From assembly GCF_002086695.1 (NCBI RefSeq), contig NZ_MVIH01000005.1, forward strand, positions 186,001 to 250,000: 64,000 nt of DNA, in the 5' to 3' direction. Of the stretch, positions 16,283 to 24,917 are shown piece by piece. The notes below the pieces were generated by a model. The model saw only the letters and a list, made by a program, of their open reading frames with translations. It had not been told where the DNA came from and searched no databases. Source of the DNA: Mycolicibacterium rhodesiae. GTDB taxonomy: Bacteria; Actinomycetota; Actinomycetes; Mycobacteriales; Mycobacteriaceae. How positions within the stretch are numbered: position 1 is the first letter of the stretch; the number at the start of each line of letters is the position of its first letter. The translations under genes were made by a program, and so were the position numbers.

Positions 16283-17167
16283 GTGAGCGATGTGAAGATC
16301 CGCTTCGGAATCAGTTTCGGCAGCGCGGTGGAGGATCTGCCCCGCGTCATCGACCGGCTCGAGGCGGCCGGCATCGACTCGCTGTGGTTCTCGGAACTCG
16401 TGTACACCCCGGCCGTCGACCCGTTCGCCGGAATGGCGTACACGCTGGGCCGCACCACCCGGCTCAAAGTCGGCACCTCGGTGGCGGTGCTGCCCGGGCG
16501 CAACCCGGTGCTGGTCGGCAAACAGCTGGCGTCGCTGGCCGCGCTCGCTCCCAAACGGGTGCTGCCGGCGTTCGGTCTGCGCCCGGCGTCGAAAGCCGAG
16601 TGGGATCTGTTCCCGGTGCCCGACGGGCAGCGCGCGGCCGTCTTCGACGAAACGCTGGAAGTGTTGCGCGCCTTGCTGACCGGCGACGAGGTCACCTTCG
16701 ACGGGACGTACTTTCAATTGGCCGGCGTTTCGCTGGGCATCCGTCCGCCGGTCCCGGTCGAGGTCTGGCTCGGCGGTTCGGCACCGGCGGCATTCCGCCG
16801 GATCGGGCGGCTGGCCGACGGCTGGCTGGGCAGCTTCCTCACTCCCGACGAGGCACGGGTAGCCCGGCAGAGCATCGAACGTGCCGCGGCCGAGGCGGGC
16901 CGTGCGGTCGAACCGGATCACTACGGGCTGAGTCTGGCCGTTGCCGACGGGCATCTGCCCGACGAGATCGCCGCCGCCGTGAGATCTCGACGGTCCGACG
17001 TGGATCCGGCCGAATTGATCGCCGGGGACTGGCCGCAACTGCACCGGCAGCTCGACGGGCTGATCGCCGCGGGGCTGAGCAAGTTCGTCATCCGACCGGT
17101 CGGCGACACCCCCGCCGACGAGTTCATCGAACGTTTCATCCACGAGCTGTTGCCCCGGCAGAACTGA
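16283..17167 (+). CDS. LLM-class F420-dependent oxidoreductase
   Basis: 294 residues from GTG 16283 (MSDVKIRFGISFG; GTG 16274 is also possible). The luciferase-like TIM barrel is shown by DSLWFSELVYTP, LKVGTSVAVLPGRNPVLVGKQLASL, VEVWLGGSAPAAFRRIGRLADGWLG and a C-terminal helix. Short members of this family (about 290-300 residues) in mycobacteria use coenzyme F420. A -10-like TAGGCT at 16205-16210 lies upstream. It is divergent from the deacetylase and 18 bases upstream of the DUF4331 gene. Confidence 0.85.
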   Translation: MSDVKIRFGISFGSAVEDLPRVIDRLEAAGIDSLWFSELVYTPAVDPFAGMAYTLGRTTRLKVGTSVAVLPGRNPVLVGKQLASLAALAPKRVLPAFGLRPASKAEWDLFPVPDGQRAAVFDETLEVLRALLTGDEVTFDGTYFQLAGVSLGIRPPVPVEVWLGGSAPAAFRRIGRLADGWLGSFLTPDEARVARQSIERAAAEAGRAVEPDHYGLSLAVADGHLPDEIAAAVRSRRSDVDPAELIAGDWPQLHRQLDGLIAAGLSKFVIRPVGDTPADEFIERFIHELLPRQN

Positions 17168-17185
17168 TCCGGCAAAGTCTCGTTG

Positions 17186-18196
17186 ATGTCGAACCACTTC
17201 ACCGGCTTGAGTCTTGGCCCGCCAATGGGCGATCAGCGACTGGATCTGTGCGACCTGTACGCATTTCAGTCGCCGGCCGACCCCGGCCGCACGGTGCTCA
17301 TCCTGAACGCCAACCCGAACGCCGACGCGCTGCATCCCGATGCCATCTACCGGCTGGCCGTCGACAACAACGGTGATCTGCGCAACGACATCGCGTTCAG
17401 CTTCGTGTTCTCGGAACCGACCGAGGGGCGGCAGACCGTCGACGTCTTCAAGGCGGTCGGCGATGAGGCGCAATCGCCATATGCGGTGGGGGAGAGAATC
17501 TTCGAAGCCGTCGACGTGTCGTTCGGTGAAAACGCGAACGTCGTCCGCTCGGACGGGTACACGTTCGCCGCCGGTGCGCGCAGCGACGCGTTCTTCTTCG
17601 ACTTCGACGGCATCAAGAACCTTTTCGACACCACCGGCGGGCGCAACTTCACCGCGCCGCACCTCGGCGGTGAGTCACCGTGGACCGGGGTGGACTCCAA
17701 CACGACCGCCAACGTGTTCTCGATCGCGATCGAACTGCCCACCGCCGAACTGGGTCCCGATCCGGACCTTCGGATCTGGGGGCGCTGCAGCCTGGACCGC
17801 GACGGCGAACTGCTGCACGTCGACCGGGCCGGACACCCCTCGGTGAGCAGCTTCTTCAATACCGACGACACCAAAGAGGAGTACAACGCCAGCGAGCCGA
17901 TTCATGACCGGGAGCGCTGGATCGGGCAATTCATCCACTTGATGGGGCACACCGGCGGCTACACCGACGACGAGGCCATCGAGGCGATCGACACCGAGGG
18001 CACGCTGCCGGACATGTTGACCTTCGACCCCGCGAAGCCCGCGAAGTACCCCAACGGTCGCACATTCACCGATGACGTCATCGACTACCGGCTGGCGTTC
18101 CTGACCAAGGGTGATTGCCCGCCAAGCGGTCTCGCCCCACATACCGACACCCTCGACGTGTTTCCGTACCTGGGCAACCCGCACCCGGCGAGTTAG
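17186..18196 (+). CDS. DUF4331 family protein
   Basis: 336 residues from ATG 17186 (MSNHFTGLSLGPPMGDQRLD). Family features are the opening DLCDLYAFQSPADPGRTVLI, the LDNNGDLRNDIAFSF-like metal-rich segment (here VDNNGDLRND), a long central beta region, and the ending YRLAFLTKGDCPPSGL. DUF4331 proteins are often exported, but this one has no signal peptide. Function is unknown; the Asp/Asn pattern suggests calcium binding, which is inference. The stop codon overlaps that of the convergent chorismate mutase (TTAG, 18193-18196). Confidence 0.85.
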   Translation: MSNHFTGLSLGPPMGDQRLDLCDLYAFQSPADPGRTVLILNANPNADALHPDAIYRLAVDNNGDLRNDIAFSFVFSEPTEGRQTVDVFKAVGDEAQSPYAVGERIFEAVDVSFGENANVVRSDGYTFAAGARSDAFFFDFDGIKNLFDTTGGRNFTAPHLGGESPWTGVDSNTTANVFSIAIELPTAELGPDPDLRIWGRCSLDRDGELLHVDRAGHPSVSSFFNTDDTKEEYNASEPIHDRERWIGQFIHLMGHTGGYTDDEAIEAIDTEGTLPDMLTFDPAKPAKYPNGRTFTDDVIDYRLAFLTKGDCPPSGLAPHTDTLDVFPYLGNPHPAS

Positions 18197-18759
18197 GACC
18201 CGCAGTACGAGCGGGTCGCCGAGTCCAGCGCGGTGCGGTAGAGATCGTCGAACTGGCGCTGCCCGGCCACGTCATGCTTGGCCGCGTCCAGTTCGGCTCG
18301 GCATGCCGGCGAGCTCAAGACCGGCCACTGCGCGGCGATCTGCTCGACCATCTGCCGGTTCAGGCCGTCGATGACCGAACGCGACGACGCCAGATCGGGG
18401 GCCGACGACGGCGCGCCGGCGGGGTCGAACTTCCAGCCGGCGAACCGCGCGTACTCGACCGCTTCGGTCGCGTTGATCTGGTTGGTGAACACCGTGGTTA
18501 CGTAATCTGTTGCCACGCCCCGTGATTCAGCATCCTTGGATACCGCGTCCAGCACCACTTTGACCCGCGCGGGGTCGGTGATCGGCCCGCCGGTCAGCCA
18601 CTTGTTGGCGGCCACCGCGTCCGCGGTCTGCAAGCGCTGCGCCGCGGCATCGACCAGGTCGTACAGCGGCTCGGGCGAATCGGCCCAGGCGGGTGCGGCC
18701 GTCGCGACCGCCATCGTCGTCATCATCGCTGCGGCGCAGCGCGCCAGGGCAGAGGTCAT
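18193..18759 (-). CDS. Secreted chorismate mutase, AroQ-gamma type
   Basis: 188 residues from ATG 18759 with a cleavable signal peptide (ending near AWA-DS). The all-helical mature part matches the M. tuberculosis secreted chorismate mutase (Rv1885c): LYDLVDAAAQRLQTADAVAANKW, then DYVTTVFTNQINATEAVEYARF (each over 20 residues only as a pattern, shown here in parts), and two C-terminal cysteines in SSPAC and RSYCGS that form a disulfide in that protein. It converts chorismate to prephenate outside the cytoplasm; the reason for exporting it is not known. The longer frame to 18798 only lengthens the signal. Confidence 0.92.
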   Translation of the reverse strand: MTSALARCAAAMMTTMAVATAAPAWADSPEPLYDLVDAAAQRLQTADAVAANKWLTGGPITDPARVKVVLDAVSKDAESRGVATDYVTTVFTNQINATEAVEYARFAGWKFDPAGAPSSAPDLASSRSVIDGLNRQMVEQIAAQWPVLSSPACRAELDAAKHDVAGQRQFDDLYRTALDSATRSYCGS

Positions 18760-18809
18760 GGGCCCATCCTTTACGACTATTGCCGCCAGTACCGGCATTG
18801 ACGTTAACT

Positions 18810-19586
18810 GTGTCGGTGGCGGACTGGAGCGGCCGGGACTACAGCCGGGTCAGCGGCCTGCAGCGCTCGGTGGCCGCCGAGAGCCTGGCCGAACTCGTCG
18901 TCGACGGCAGCGAGTGGATACTCGACATCGGTTGCGGCGACGGATTCCTCACCGCCGAGATCGCCGCCCGACTGCCCCGCGGTTACATCGTCGGTGTCGA
19001 CGCCTCACCGCGGATGGTGGCCACCGCAGGGCATCGCGGACCGGCCACACCGGCCGGCCCGGTGTACGTGTGCGCGGACGCGCGGCGGCTGCCGTTCGGC
19101 GGCAGCTTCGACATGGTCGTCTCGTTCAACGCCCTGCACTGGGTGCCGCAGCTCGGCGAAGCGCTCGCGGCCGTCGCCGCAGTGCTGCGACCGCAGGGCC
19201 GGGCGCTCATCCAAATGGTTTGTGCGGGAACGCGACCCAGCATCGAGTCGACCGCCATGCAGGTGGCCGCCGACCCGCGCTGGGGCTCCAGCTTCGCTGG
19301 ATTCAGCACCCCGTTCATCCATCCTGATCCGGAGACGTTACGCGAGCTGGCCGACGGCTGCGGGTTTCAGGTGACCTCGATGGCGGTGATCGACCGCGAA
19401 TGGGACTTCGGCGGCGTCGAGCAGTTCACTGCCTGGTGCACGGTGGGCTCGACAGCGTGGACCGAGCGTCTACCCGAATCCGACCGTGCCGCGTTCGTCG
19501 ACGACATGGTCGCCGCATACCAGCCGGTGGCAGGCCGTGCCGGCCTGTTGCGGTTCATGCAGGTGCGGGCCGAGTTGCACCTCTGA
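18810..19586 (+). CDS. Class I SAM-dependent methyltransferase
   Basis: 258 residues from GTG 18810 (MSVADWSGRDYSRVSG). The methyltransferase-11 type Rossmann core shows the SAM loop LDIGCGDGFLTAEI, an acidic strand end GVDASPRMV, CADARRLPF and the post-motif SFNALHWVPQ. A similar layout occurs in trans-aconitate and ubiquinone-like methyltransferases. The substrate is unknown. It is divergent from the chorismate mutase (51-base gap) and convergent with the PepA-like protease (2-base gap). Confidence 0.85.
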   Translation: MSVADWSGRDYSRVSGLQRSVAAESLAELVVDGSEWILDIGCGDGFLTAEIAARLPRGYIVGVDASPRMVATAGHRGPATPAGPVYVCADARRLPFGGSFDMVVSFNALHWVPQLGEALAAVAAVLRPQGRALIQMVCAGTRPSIESTAMQVAADPRWGSSFAGFSTPFIHPDPETLRELADGCGFQVTSMAVIDREWDFGGVEQFTAWCTVGSTAWTERLPESDRAAFVDDMVAAYQPVAGRAGLLRFMQVRAELHL

Positions 19587-19588
19587 GG

Positions 19589-20659
19589 TCAGCCGACCGG
19601 CCCTGCGCCCAGAACGATGGGTGCACTGCGCGGTGCGCCCTCGCGGTCGATCCAGCTCAACGTGATGGTGTCACCCGGGCGATGGGTGTCCATGAAGTTC
19701 GAGAGGTCGGTGGCCGTGTTGATCGCGATTCCGTCCGCGGCGGTGATGATGTCACCGGGTGCAAGCCCGGCTCCACGAGCCGCGGTGTCCGGAAGAACTT
19801 GGCGCACAACGGCTCCGGGTGGAGCCCCAGGGCCAGGATCGGCTATTCCGACGCCGATGAACGCGGTGTCCCCGATATGGATGCCGGGTCCGCCCCCGGA
19901 GCGGATCGCCCCCGCGACGCCGAGCGCGCGATCGATCGGGATGGCGAAGCCCTCACCGCCGCGCACGTTGCCCATCCGATAGGTCAGGGTGGCCGCGACG
20001 GTCACGCCGACCACCTGGCCGGCGGCGTTGACCAGCGGGCCACCTGAGTCGCCGGGCCGGACATCGGCGGCGACCCGGATCAGATCGGTGAGTTCACGTG
20101 AGCCACCGCCGGATTCGTCGGACGCGCGAACCGAGGCACCCAGCTGGGTGATGTTGCCCGGGGAGAAGCTCGGCGCACCGCCGGCGCCGCCGGCATTGCC
20201 GATCGCGGCGATGGGGTCACCGACGGCCAGTCCCGACGAGGTGCCCACCGAGGCGACCGGCAGATCACCGGCACCGCGCAGCCGCACCAGCGCGATGTCG
20301 TTGGCGCGGTCGTAGCCGATGACGTCGACGGGATAGGTGCGGCCGTTGGCCAGGCTGGTCGCGGTGATACCGGTGGCGCCCTCGATGACGTGGTTGTTGG
20401 TCAGCACTTCTCCGCTGGGATCGAGGACGATGCCGGTGCCGGCGCCGACCGCGCTCTGGTAGTTCAGGGTCGTGTTGATGTCGACCAGACCCGGGGTGAC
20501 CTGACCCAGCACGGTGGACTGATCGAGTGGCGCGAGGGGAGCCGGCCCGACGTATATCGGAGCGGCGTGGGCCGGGGCGGTGAGCAAGCCGGGCACCAAC
20601 AGAAGGGCGGCCAGCACGGTCGACAGCCGACGCCCATGACGAGATGGCTTTGCGTCCAT
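19589..20659 (-). CDS. pepA: PepA-like secreted serine protease with PDZ domain
   Basis: 356 residues: a signal peptide ending at APAHA-AP, a trypsin-like domain with the catalytic His in LTNNHVIEGA, Asp in RANDIALVRL and Ser in RPGDSGGPLVN, then a PDZ domain from about residue 265 (FIGVGIADPG to the end). Length and motif spacing match M. tuberculosis PepA (Rv0125, Mtb32A). It should act in the cell wall or outside the cell. The gene has its own promoter region shared with the divergent gene at 20820. Confidence 0.88.
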   Translation of the reverse strand: MDAKPSRHGRRLSTVLAALLLVPGLLTAPAHAAPIYVGPAPLAPLDQSTVLGQVTPGLVDINTTLNYQSAVGAGTGIVLDPSGEVLTNNHVIEGATGITATSLANGRTYPVDVIGYDRANDIALVRLRGAGDLPVASVGTSSGLAVGDPIAAIGNAGGAGGAPSFSPGNITQLGASVRASDESGGGSRELTDLIRVAADVRPGDSGGPLVNAAGQVVGVTVAATLTYRMGNVRGGEGFAIPIDRALGVAGAIRSGGGPGIHIGDTAFIGVGIADPGPGAPPGAVVRQVLPDTAARGAGLAPGDIITAADGIAINTATDLSNFMDTHRPGDTITLSWIDREGAPRSAPIVLGAGPVG

Positions 20660-20819
20660 GACTCAACTTTGCCCGAAAAGCCGCGAATAGAACATTCGGG
20701 TGGACTTTTGGCCGCTCGCGGCGTTGCTGAGCGCCCAGCCGCTGTTTGGTGCATCACATTTGTGGGCAGTCCGCTTCCAGCATCACGTCCCACGGCACCG
20801 AACGCGAAGGAATCCGATC

Positions 20820-21059
20820 GTGAGCACTCCAGAACGCTCCGAAAGAACCGACGAACAGCAGCCGCAAGTCGAAAAGCCGGTCCCGGACGACAATGCGAAG
20901 GCAAAAGCTAAAGAAATGATGACGGCTTATGAAGACCGGCCCACCGCGGTGTTGCCAGGATCGGACAACACCGTGACCGGCACCGCGGTCAACGACTGGC
21001 TTGACGAGGAAGGACAGCCCATATACGGCAAAAACGGGGACGCGGACGAATCCTCGTAA
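20820..21059 (+). CDS. Small conserved hypothetical protein
   Basis: 79 residues from GTG 20820, preceded by GAAGGA at 20808-20813. It is hydrophilic and probably disordered, with a lysine/glutamate stretch followed by a more conserved-looking end, RPTAVLPGSDNTVTGTAVNDW. No signal or membrane segment. The frame is open upstream to 20700 without coding character. It is divergent from the PepA-like gene. Function unknown. Confidence 0.65.
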   Translation: MSTPERSERTDEQQPQVEKPVPDDNAKAKAKEMMTAYEDRPTAVLPGSDNTVTGTAVNDWLDEEGQPIYGKNGDADESS

Positions 21060-21176
21060 CAGCTGACACCCAGCTCCCTGCCAGTTTGCTCAAGTGGGGA
21101 GTTCGAGCGCGGTCGCGTAGGCTACCCGGGATACGTCACGAGGGGAGTGCGACTGGTCTCGCGGGGGTGGGCCGGA

Positions 21177-22088
21177 GTGCAGACGCAAGAACAGGACATC
21201 GAGCTTTTGAATACACCCGCGAAAACGCCGCATATGGAGCCGCACTTCGACGACGTGCAGCACCACTATGACCTGTCAGACGACTTTTATCGGTTGTTCC
21301 TGGACCGGACGCAGACCTACAGCTGTGCTTACTTCGAACGCGACGACATGTCGCTGGAAGAGGCACAGATCGCGAAGATCGATTTGTCGCTGGGCAAGCT
21401 CGGGCTGCAACCCGGCATGACCTTGCTCGACATCGGCTGCGGCTGGGGCGCGACGATGATGCGCGCCCTGGAGTCCTACGACGTCAACGTCGTCGGCCTG
21501 ACCCTGAGCAAGAACCAGGCTCTGCACGTCCAGCAATTGTTCGACGATTCGGCAAGCACGCGCTCCAAGCGGGTCCTTCTCGAAGGCTGGGAGCAGTTCG
21601 ACGAGCCGGTCCACCGGATCGTCTCGATCGGCGCTTTCGAGCACTTCGGCTATGACCGTTACGACGCCTTCTTCAAGATGGCCTACGACGCGCTGCCCAC
21701 TGACGGAGTGATGCTGTTGCACTCCATCGTCTTGCCGAGCGATGAAGATTTCGCGGCGCGCGGCATGCCGATCACCATGCGACACCTGAAGTTCTTTAAA
21801 TTCATCATGGATGAAATCTTCCCCGGTGGCCGCCTGCCCAAGGTGACGGATGTTCAGGAGCGCGCAACCCGTGCCGGCTTCAGTGTCAACCGCGTCCACC
21901 CACTGCGGTTGCACTACGCCCGGACCCTGGAGATCTGGGCCGCGGCACTGGAAAAGAACGAGGAAGAAGCGGTAGCCCTGCAGTCCCGCGAGGTGTACGA
22001 CCGGTACATGAAATACCTGACCGGGTGCGCTGAATTGTTCCGCGAGGGTTACACCGACATCTGCCAGTTCACCCTAGCCAAGGGCTGA
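21177..22088 (+). CDS. Cyclopropane mycolic acid synthase family methyltransferase
   Basis: 303 residues from GTG 21177 (MQTQEQDIEL). The mycolic acid SAM methyltransferase signature is complete: DVQHHYDLSDDFYRLFLD, YSCAYFERDDMSLEEAQ, the SAM loop LDIGCGWGATMMRAL, NVVGLTLSKNQ, GAFEHFGYDRYD and the ending YDRYMKYLTGCAELF. Enzymes of this family (CmaA, MmaA, PcaA, UmaA) add cyclopropane or methyl groups to meromycolate chains. The mid-region (IVLPSDEDFAARGMPITMRH) differs from the best-known members, so its exact modification cannot be assigned. A -10-like TAGGCT is at 21118-21123. Confidence 0.92.
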   Translation: MQTQEQDIELLNTPAKTPHMEPHFDDVQHHYDLSDDFYRLFLDRTQTYSCAYFERDDMSLEEAQIAKIDLSLGKLGLQPGMTLLDIGCGWGATMMRALESYDVNVVGLTLSKNQALHVQQLFDDSASTRSKRVLLEGWEQFDEPVHRIVSIGAFEHFGYDRYDAFFKMAYDALPTDGVMLLHSIVLPSDEDFAARGMPITMRHLKFFKFIMDEIFPGGRLPKVTDVQERATRAGFSVNRVHPLRLHYARTLEIWAAALEKNEEEAVALQSREVYDRYMKYLTGCAELFREGYTDICQFTLAKG

Positions 22089-22232
22089 CACTGCGGCCAG
22101 CCCCCGGCTTCACCCCCACGGGTGATTGGGCATCACCGCGACGCATCCCCCGGCGTGCGCCAGCATCACGATGTCTACGGTGACGCTACGGTCCCGGAGG
22201 CCCATCGTCGCGGGCCGAAGGCCCACACCTCG

Positions 22233-22252
22233 TAGGGCCATTGGTCCTTTGC
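22233..22252. promoter_or_regulatory. Possible DosR box upstream of 22275 gene
   Basis: The 14-base core GGGCCATTGGTCCT (22235-22248) matches 10 of 14 positions of the DosR core GGGACTWWAGTCCC, counting central W matches. A further GGGCC-GAA-GGCCC repeat lies at 22212-22224. It is weaker than the site upstream of fdxA and close to the start codon (23 bases), so the call is tentative. Confidence 0.35.
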
Positions 22253-22274
22253 TCGGTGTCACTATCGTGATGGC

Positions 22275-22844
22275 ATGCCAGCCGCGACCGCCCTTCGCTC
22301 CCGGCCCGCAGTGCTGCTCATCGCCGCAGCGCTCTCGGTCAGTCTGATCTTGGGCCTGAGTTTCGTTGCGCTGCACCACTTTCGGGACCTGCGCGGCGCG
22401 GCGGTCGACCCGGTGGCGCGGCCGCTGACCGATGACCAGGCGAGGGCGCAGGTACTCGGGCCCGCGCGCCAGATCGCCGGCACCGGCAAGCTCGGCAACG
22501 TCAGCGCCAGCTATCTGCTGATGTCGTGCACGAACGCCGACGAGCCGCCGTACCAGGGTGCGATGTACCTCAACTTCGACGTGCCGGGGGTTCTCGAGAC
22601 GCCGAGGTACTTCGATGCGATCGCGACGGCCATGCGAAGCGACGGCTGGACCGAGGCGATGCCGCCGAATCGCCACCCTGGCGGGCGGACCTTCACCCGG
22701 GATGGGGTCACCGTCATCTACTTCCGCAACGACGACACCAGCAATCGGGCCACGATGCAGATCTACGGCGAATGCCGAAACACCACCGATCACCGCCGGG
22801 ATGCCACCGGGTGGGTGGACGTCACCGCCGCGCTACGCCGCTGA
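22275..22844 (+). CDS. Membrane-anchored or secreted hypothetical protein
   Basis: 189 residues with one N-terminal hydrophobic segment (about 12-34, LLIAAALSVSLILGLSF). The extracytoplasmic part has two cysteines (LMSCTNAD and YGECRN) and an alternating strand/helix pattern with YFDAIATAMRSDGW and GVTVIYFRND. It resembles small mycobacterial lipoprotein-like proteins, but no lipobox is present. It lies between the mycolic acid methyltransferase and fdxA, behind a possible DosR site. No function recognised. Confidence 0.75.
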   Translation: MPAATALRSRPAVLLIAAALSVSLILGLSFVALHHFRDLRGAAVDPVARPLTDDQARAQVLGPARQIAGTGKLGNVSASYLLMSCTNADEPPYQGAMYLNFDVPGVLETPRYFDAIATAMRSDGWTEAMPPNRHPGGRTFTRDGVTVIYFRNDDTSNRATMQIYGECRNTTDHRRDATGWVDVTAALRR

Positions 22845-22887
22845 GCCGGACGGATCTCAGGCGCCGTCGTGTCCGGGGTCGGCCCAA

Positions 22888-22907
22888 TCAGGGACTTTGG
22901 TCCCTGA
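22888..22907. promoter_or_regulatory. DosR-type box (distal) upstream of fdxA
   Basis: TCAGGGAC-TTTG-GTCCCTGA is a perfect 8-base inverted repeat around four bases. Its core GGGACTTTGGTCCC differs from the DosR consensus GGGACTWWAGTCCC by one base. It lies 55 bases upstream of the fdxA start. In M. tuberculosis fdxA (Rv2007c) belongs to the DosR hypoxia and nitric oxide regulon, which supports the call. Confidence 0.8.
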
Positions 22908-22910
22908 ATC

Positions 22911-22928
22911 CGGGGCCTTCAACCCATA
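22911..22928. promoter_or_regulatory. Weaker DosR-type box (proximal) upstream of fdxA
   Basis: The core GGGGCCTTCAACCC (22912-22925) keeps nine of fourteen DosR positions and starts 21 bases after the core of the strong box at 22891, about two helical turns. Paired boxes, with the proximal one near the -35 region, are usual in DosR promoters. It lies 34 bases upstream of the start codon. Confidence 0.5.
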
Positions 22929-22961
22929 CCTGGTACGCCGGGTCACACATAGAATCTGATC

Positions 22962-23306
22962 ATGACCTACGTGATCAGCAGTGCGTGTGTCGACGTCAAG
23001 CACAAGGCCTGCATGCAGGAATGCCCGGTCGACTGCATCTACGAGGGTGACCGGACCATGTACATCAACCCCGTCGAATGCGTGGAATGCGGCGCATGCC
23101 GGATCCTGTGCGAGGTCGATGCGATCTACTTCGAATCCGACCTGCCGGACGAGGAGAGAAAGTTCCTCGCCGACAACGCCGCCTTCTTCACCGAGGTCCT
23201 GCCCGGCCGCGACGGCCCGATCGGCAACCCGGGCGGAGCCTGCGAACTCGGCCCGGTCGGGGTGGACACCCCACTGGTCGCCGCGCTGCCAATACACCAG
23301 TCCTGA
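22962..23306 (+). CDS. fdxA: Ferredoxin FdxA (7Fe type)
   Basis: 114 residues. Two cysteine clusters are seen: an N-terminal set C-x7-C-x3-C-x3-C (ACVDVKHKACMQECPVDC) and a classic CxxCxxCxxxC (CVECGACRILC), which together would hold a [3Fe-4S] and a [4Fe-4S] centre. The rest (DLPDEERKFLADNAAFF) matches the C-terminal extension of mycobacterial FdxA. It carries electrons in the cytoplasm, probably under oxygen limitation. Two DosR-type boxes upstream indicate hypoxic induction. No partner P450 or reductase is adjacent. Confidence 0.93.
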   Translation: MTYVISSACVDVKHKACMQECPVDCIYEGDRTMYINPVECVECGACRILCEVDAIYFESDLPDEERKFLADNAAFFTEVLPGRDGPIGNPGGACELGPVGVDTPLVAALPIHQS

Positions 23307-23552
23307 CCGGCACCGCACTCCTCGTCGGCATCGTCGAGCCCGCCGTTATCGCATCGTCGCCATAGCGGGACCAAACAGCGCTCATTCGCCGGTATCGGCC
23401 GGGCGCGGGTAGGCTCCACGGAGATCGAAGACGACCACGCTGTCCCGGTTCACTTCCGGCGCTTCCAGCGAAGTACGCCCATCAGGCCATCGGTGCCTCT
23501 GCGCGTGCCGTGTGAGGCCAGCGAAGTCTGCACCGGAGAGGAGTGCTTCAAG

Positions 23553-24767
23553 TTGGAGACCGTCCTGGGACTGTCGATGACCCCAACCACCGTCGGCCTC
23601 GTCCTGGTCGAAGGCGACGGAGCCGAAAGCGCAACGAAGGGCCATGATGCCTTCGAGGTGCGCCGCGGTGGATTCAGCCCCGTGACCACCTCGGAGTTCG
23701 TCGCCGAGGCGCTGTCACGCACACAGGCCATCGCGGGCGGTCAGCGCCTGCAGTCCATCGGTGTGACATGGAGCGACGACGCCTCCGTCGAGGCCTCCCT
23801 GTTGCTCGACTCGTTGGCCGACTGCGGCTTTGCGAACGTGATCCCCATCCGCCTGCCCGAGGCCACCGAGGCCTTCGCACGCGGAATCGGACAGGTCATC
23901 GGATCCGACGTCACCGCGGTGTGCGTTGTCGAGCCCGAGGCCATCGTCGCGTTGATCGTCGATGCGCACGAGGGCACGGTCCAGACCGCCGTCAGCTACG
24001 CCCTGGAATCCGACGAGGACCTGATCGACTGGCTGTCCCAGCTGCTGGGCGCCAGCGAATGGGAGCCCGACGGCCTTGTCCTGCTGGGCTCGGGCGACGG
24101 TTTGGAGCCGATCGCTCGCAGCCTTGAGCAGATGCTGGGCATTCCGGTCTTCGCACCCGCCGAAGCAGAACTAGCGCTGGCCCGGGGTGCTGCGCTGGCC
24201 TCGGTGAACGGCATCGGCATGTTCGACGATCACCTGTTCGACCTCCCGGTGCCGCCGCCGGCCCGCCGCCGCGAATCGGTTGCGCTGCGCGGTGCGACGG
24301 CCCTGCTGGCCGGCGGTGTGGTGGCATTCGTGGTGTCTGCCTCGGTGGCTGTCGGCCTCGAACTGCTGCCCGACCATTCCGCGCGTCCCGCGCACCGCGA
24401 CGTGGTCAACACCGCCGAGACGCCCCCGCTGCGCCCGGTCACCGCCCCTGAGGCGCCCGGGTCCGCGCCGGCGGCGCCCGAGTCCGCGCCTGAGGCGCTC
24501 GCGAGTGCCGACGAAGGGTCGCGCCCGGCTCAGGCGCCGCAACCCACCAGCGAGCCGGTCTTCGACAGCGCCCCGGTGGTCGCGATGACGATGAATGTGC
24601 CTGCGCCGCCACCGGAGGCGCCGCCCGCCGGGGTCGACGCCAACCCGGAGGCACTCCCGCCGGTCGAGCCCGCGGCGGTGCCGCCGGTCGTGGCCACCGT
24701 GCCACCGGTGAACCCGCCGAAGCAGACGCTGCGCGAGCGCATCTGGGAGCGCGTCCACGGGGGATAG
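23553..24767 (+). CDS. Mycobacterial membrane protein with actin-like N-domain and Pro/Ala-rich tail
   Basis: 404 residues from TTG 23553, preceded by GGAGAGGAG at 23535-23543. The first 230 residues form alternating strands and helices starting ETVLGLSMTPTTVGLVLVEG, with a duplicated look (VTAVCVVEPEAIVALIV, DGLVLLGSGDGLEPI) like an ASKHA-fold or FtsA/PilM-type domain; that fold is inference. One transmembrane helix follows near residues 255-280, then a Pro/Ala/Glu-rich tail to the end, probably spanning the cell wall. Similar proteins occur in several copies per mycobacterial genome and have no assigned function. Confidence 0.75.
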   Translation: METVLGLSMTPTTVGLVLVEGDGAESATKGHDAFEVRRGGFSPVTTSEFVAEALSRTQAIAGGQRLQSIGVTWSDDASVEASLLLDSLADCGFANVIPIRLPEATEAFARGIGQVIGSDVTAVCVVEPEAIVALIVDAHEGTVQTAVSYALESDEDLIDWLSQLLGASEWEPDGLVLLGSGDGLEPIARSLEQMLGIPVFAPAEAELALARGAALASVNGIGMFDDHLFDLPVPPPARRRESVALRGATALLAGGVVAFVVSASVAVGLELLPDHSARPAHRDVVNTAETPPLRPVTAPEAPGSAPAAPESAPEALASADEGSRPAQAPQPTSEPVFDSAPVVAMTMNVPAPPPEAPPAGVDANPEALPPVEPAAVPPVVATVPPVNPPKQTLRERIWERVHGG

Positions 24768-24917
24768 CCGCCCGGCTTTCGCTGACGTGTTGCCATTGCA
24801 CGCGTTCCGTCGTCCATCGGGGGCAGTTACGGCATGTCACCGCATGTTTGGCGTGCGCCGCCGAGCGGAACATCTACACTTTCACTTTGCTGTTCGCCCA
24901 CGTGAGGACACCGAGCC

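Noticed and set aside
16196..17662. Long minus-strand open frame opposite the F420 oxidoreductase and DUF4331 genes
   Set aside because: No recognisable domain, whereas both plus-strand genes have full family signatures.
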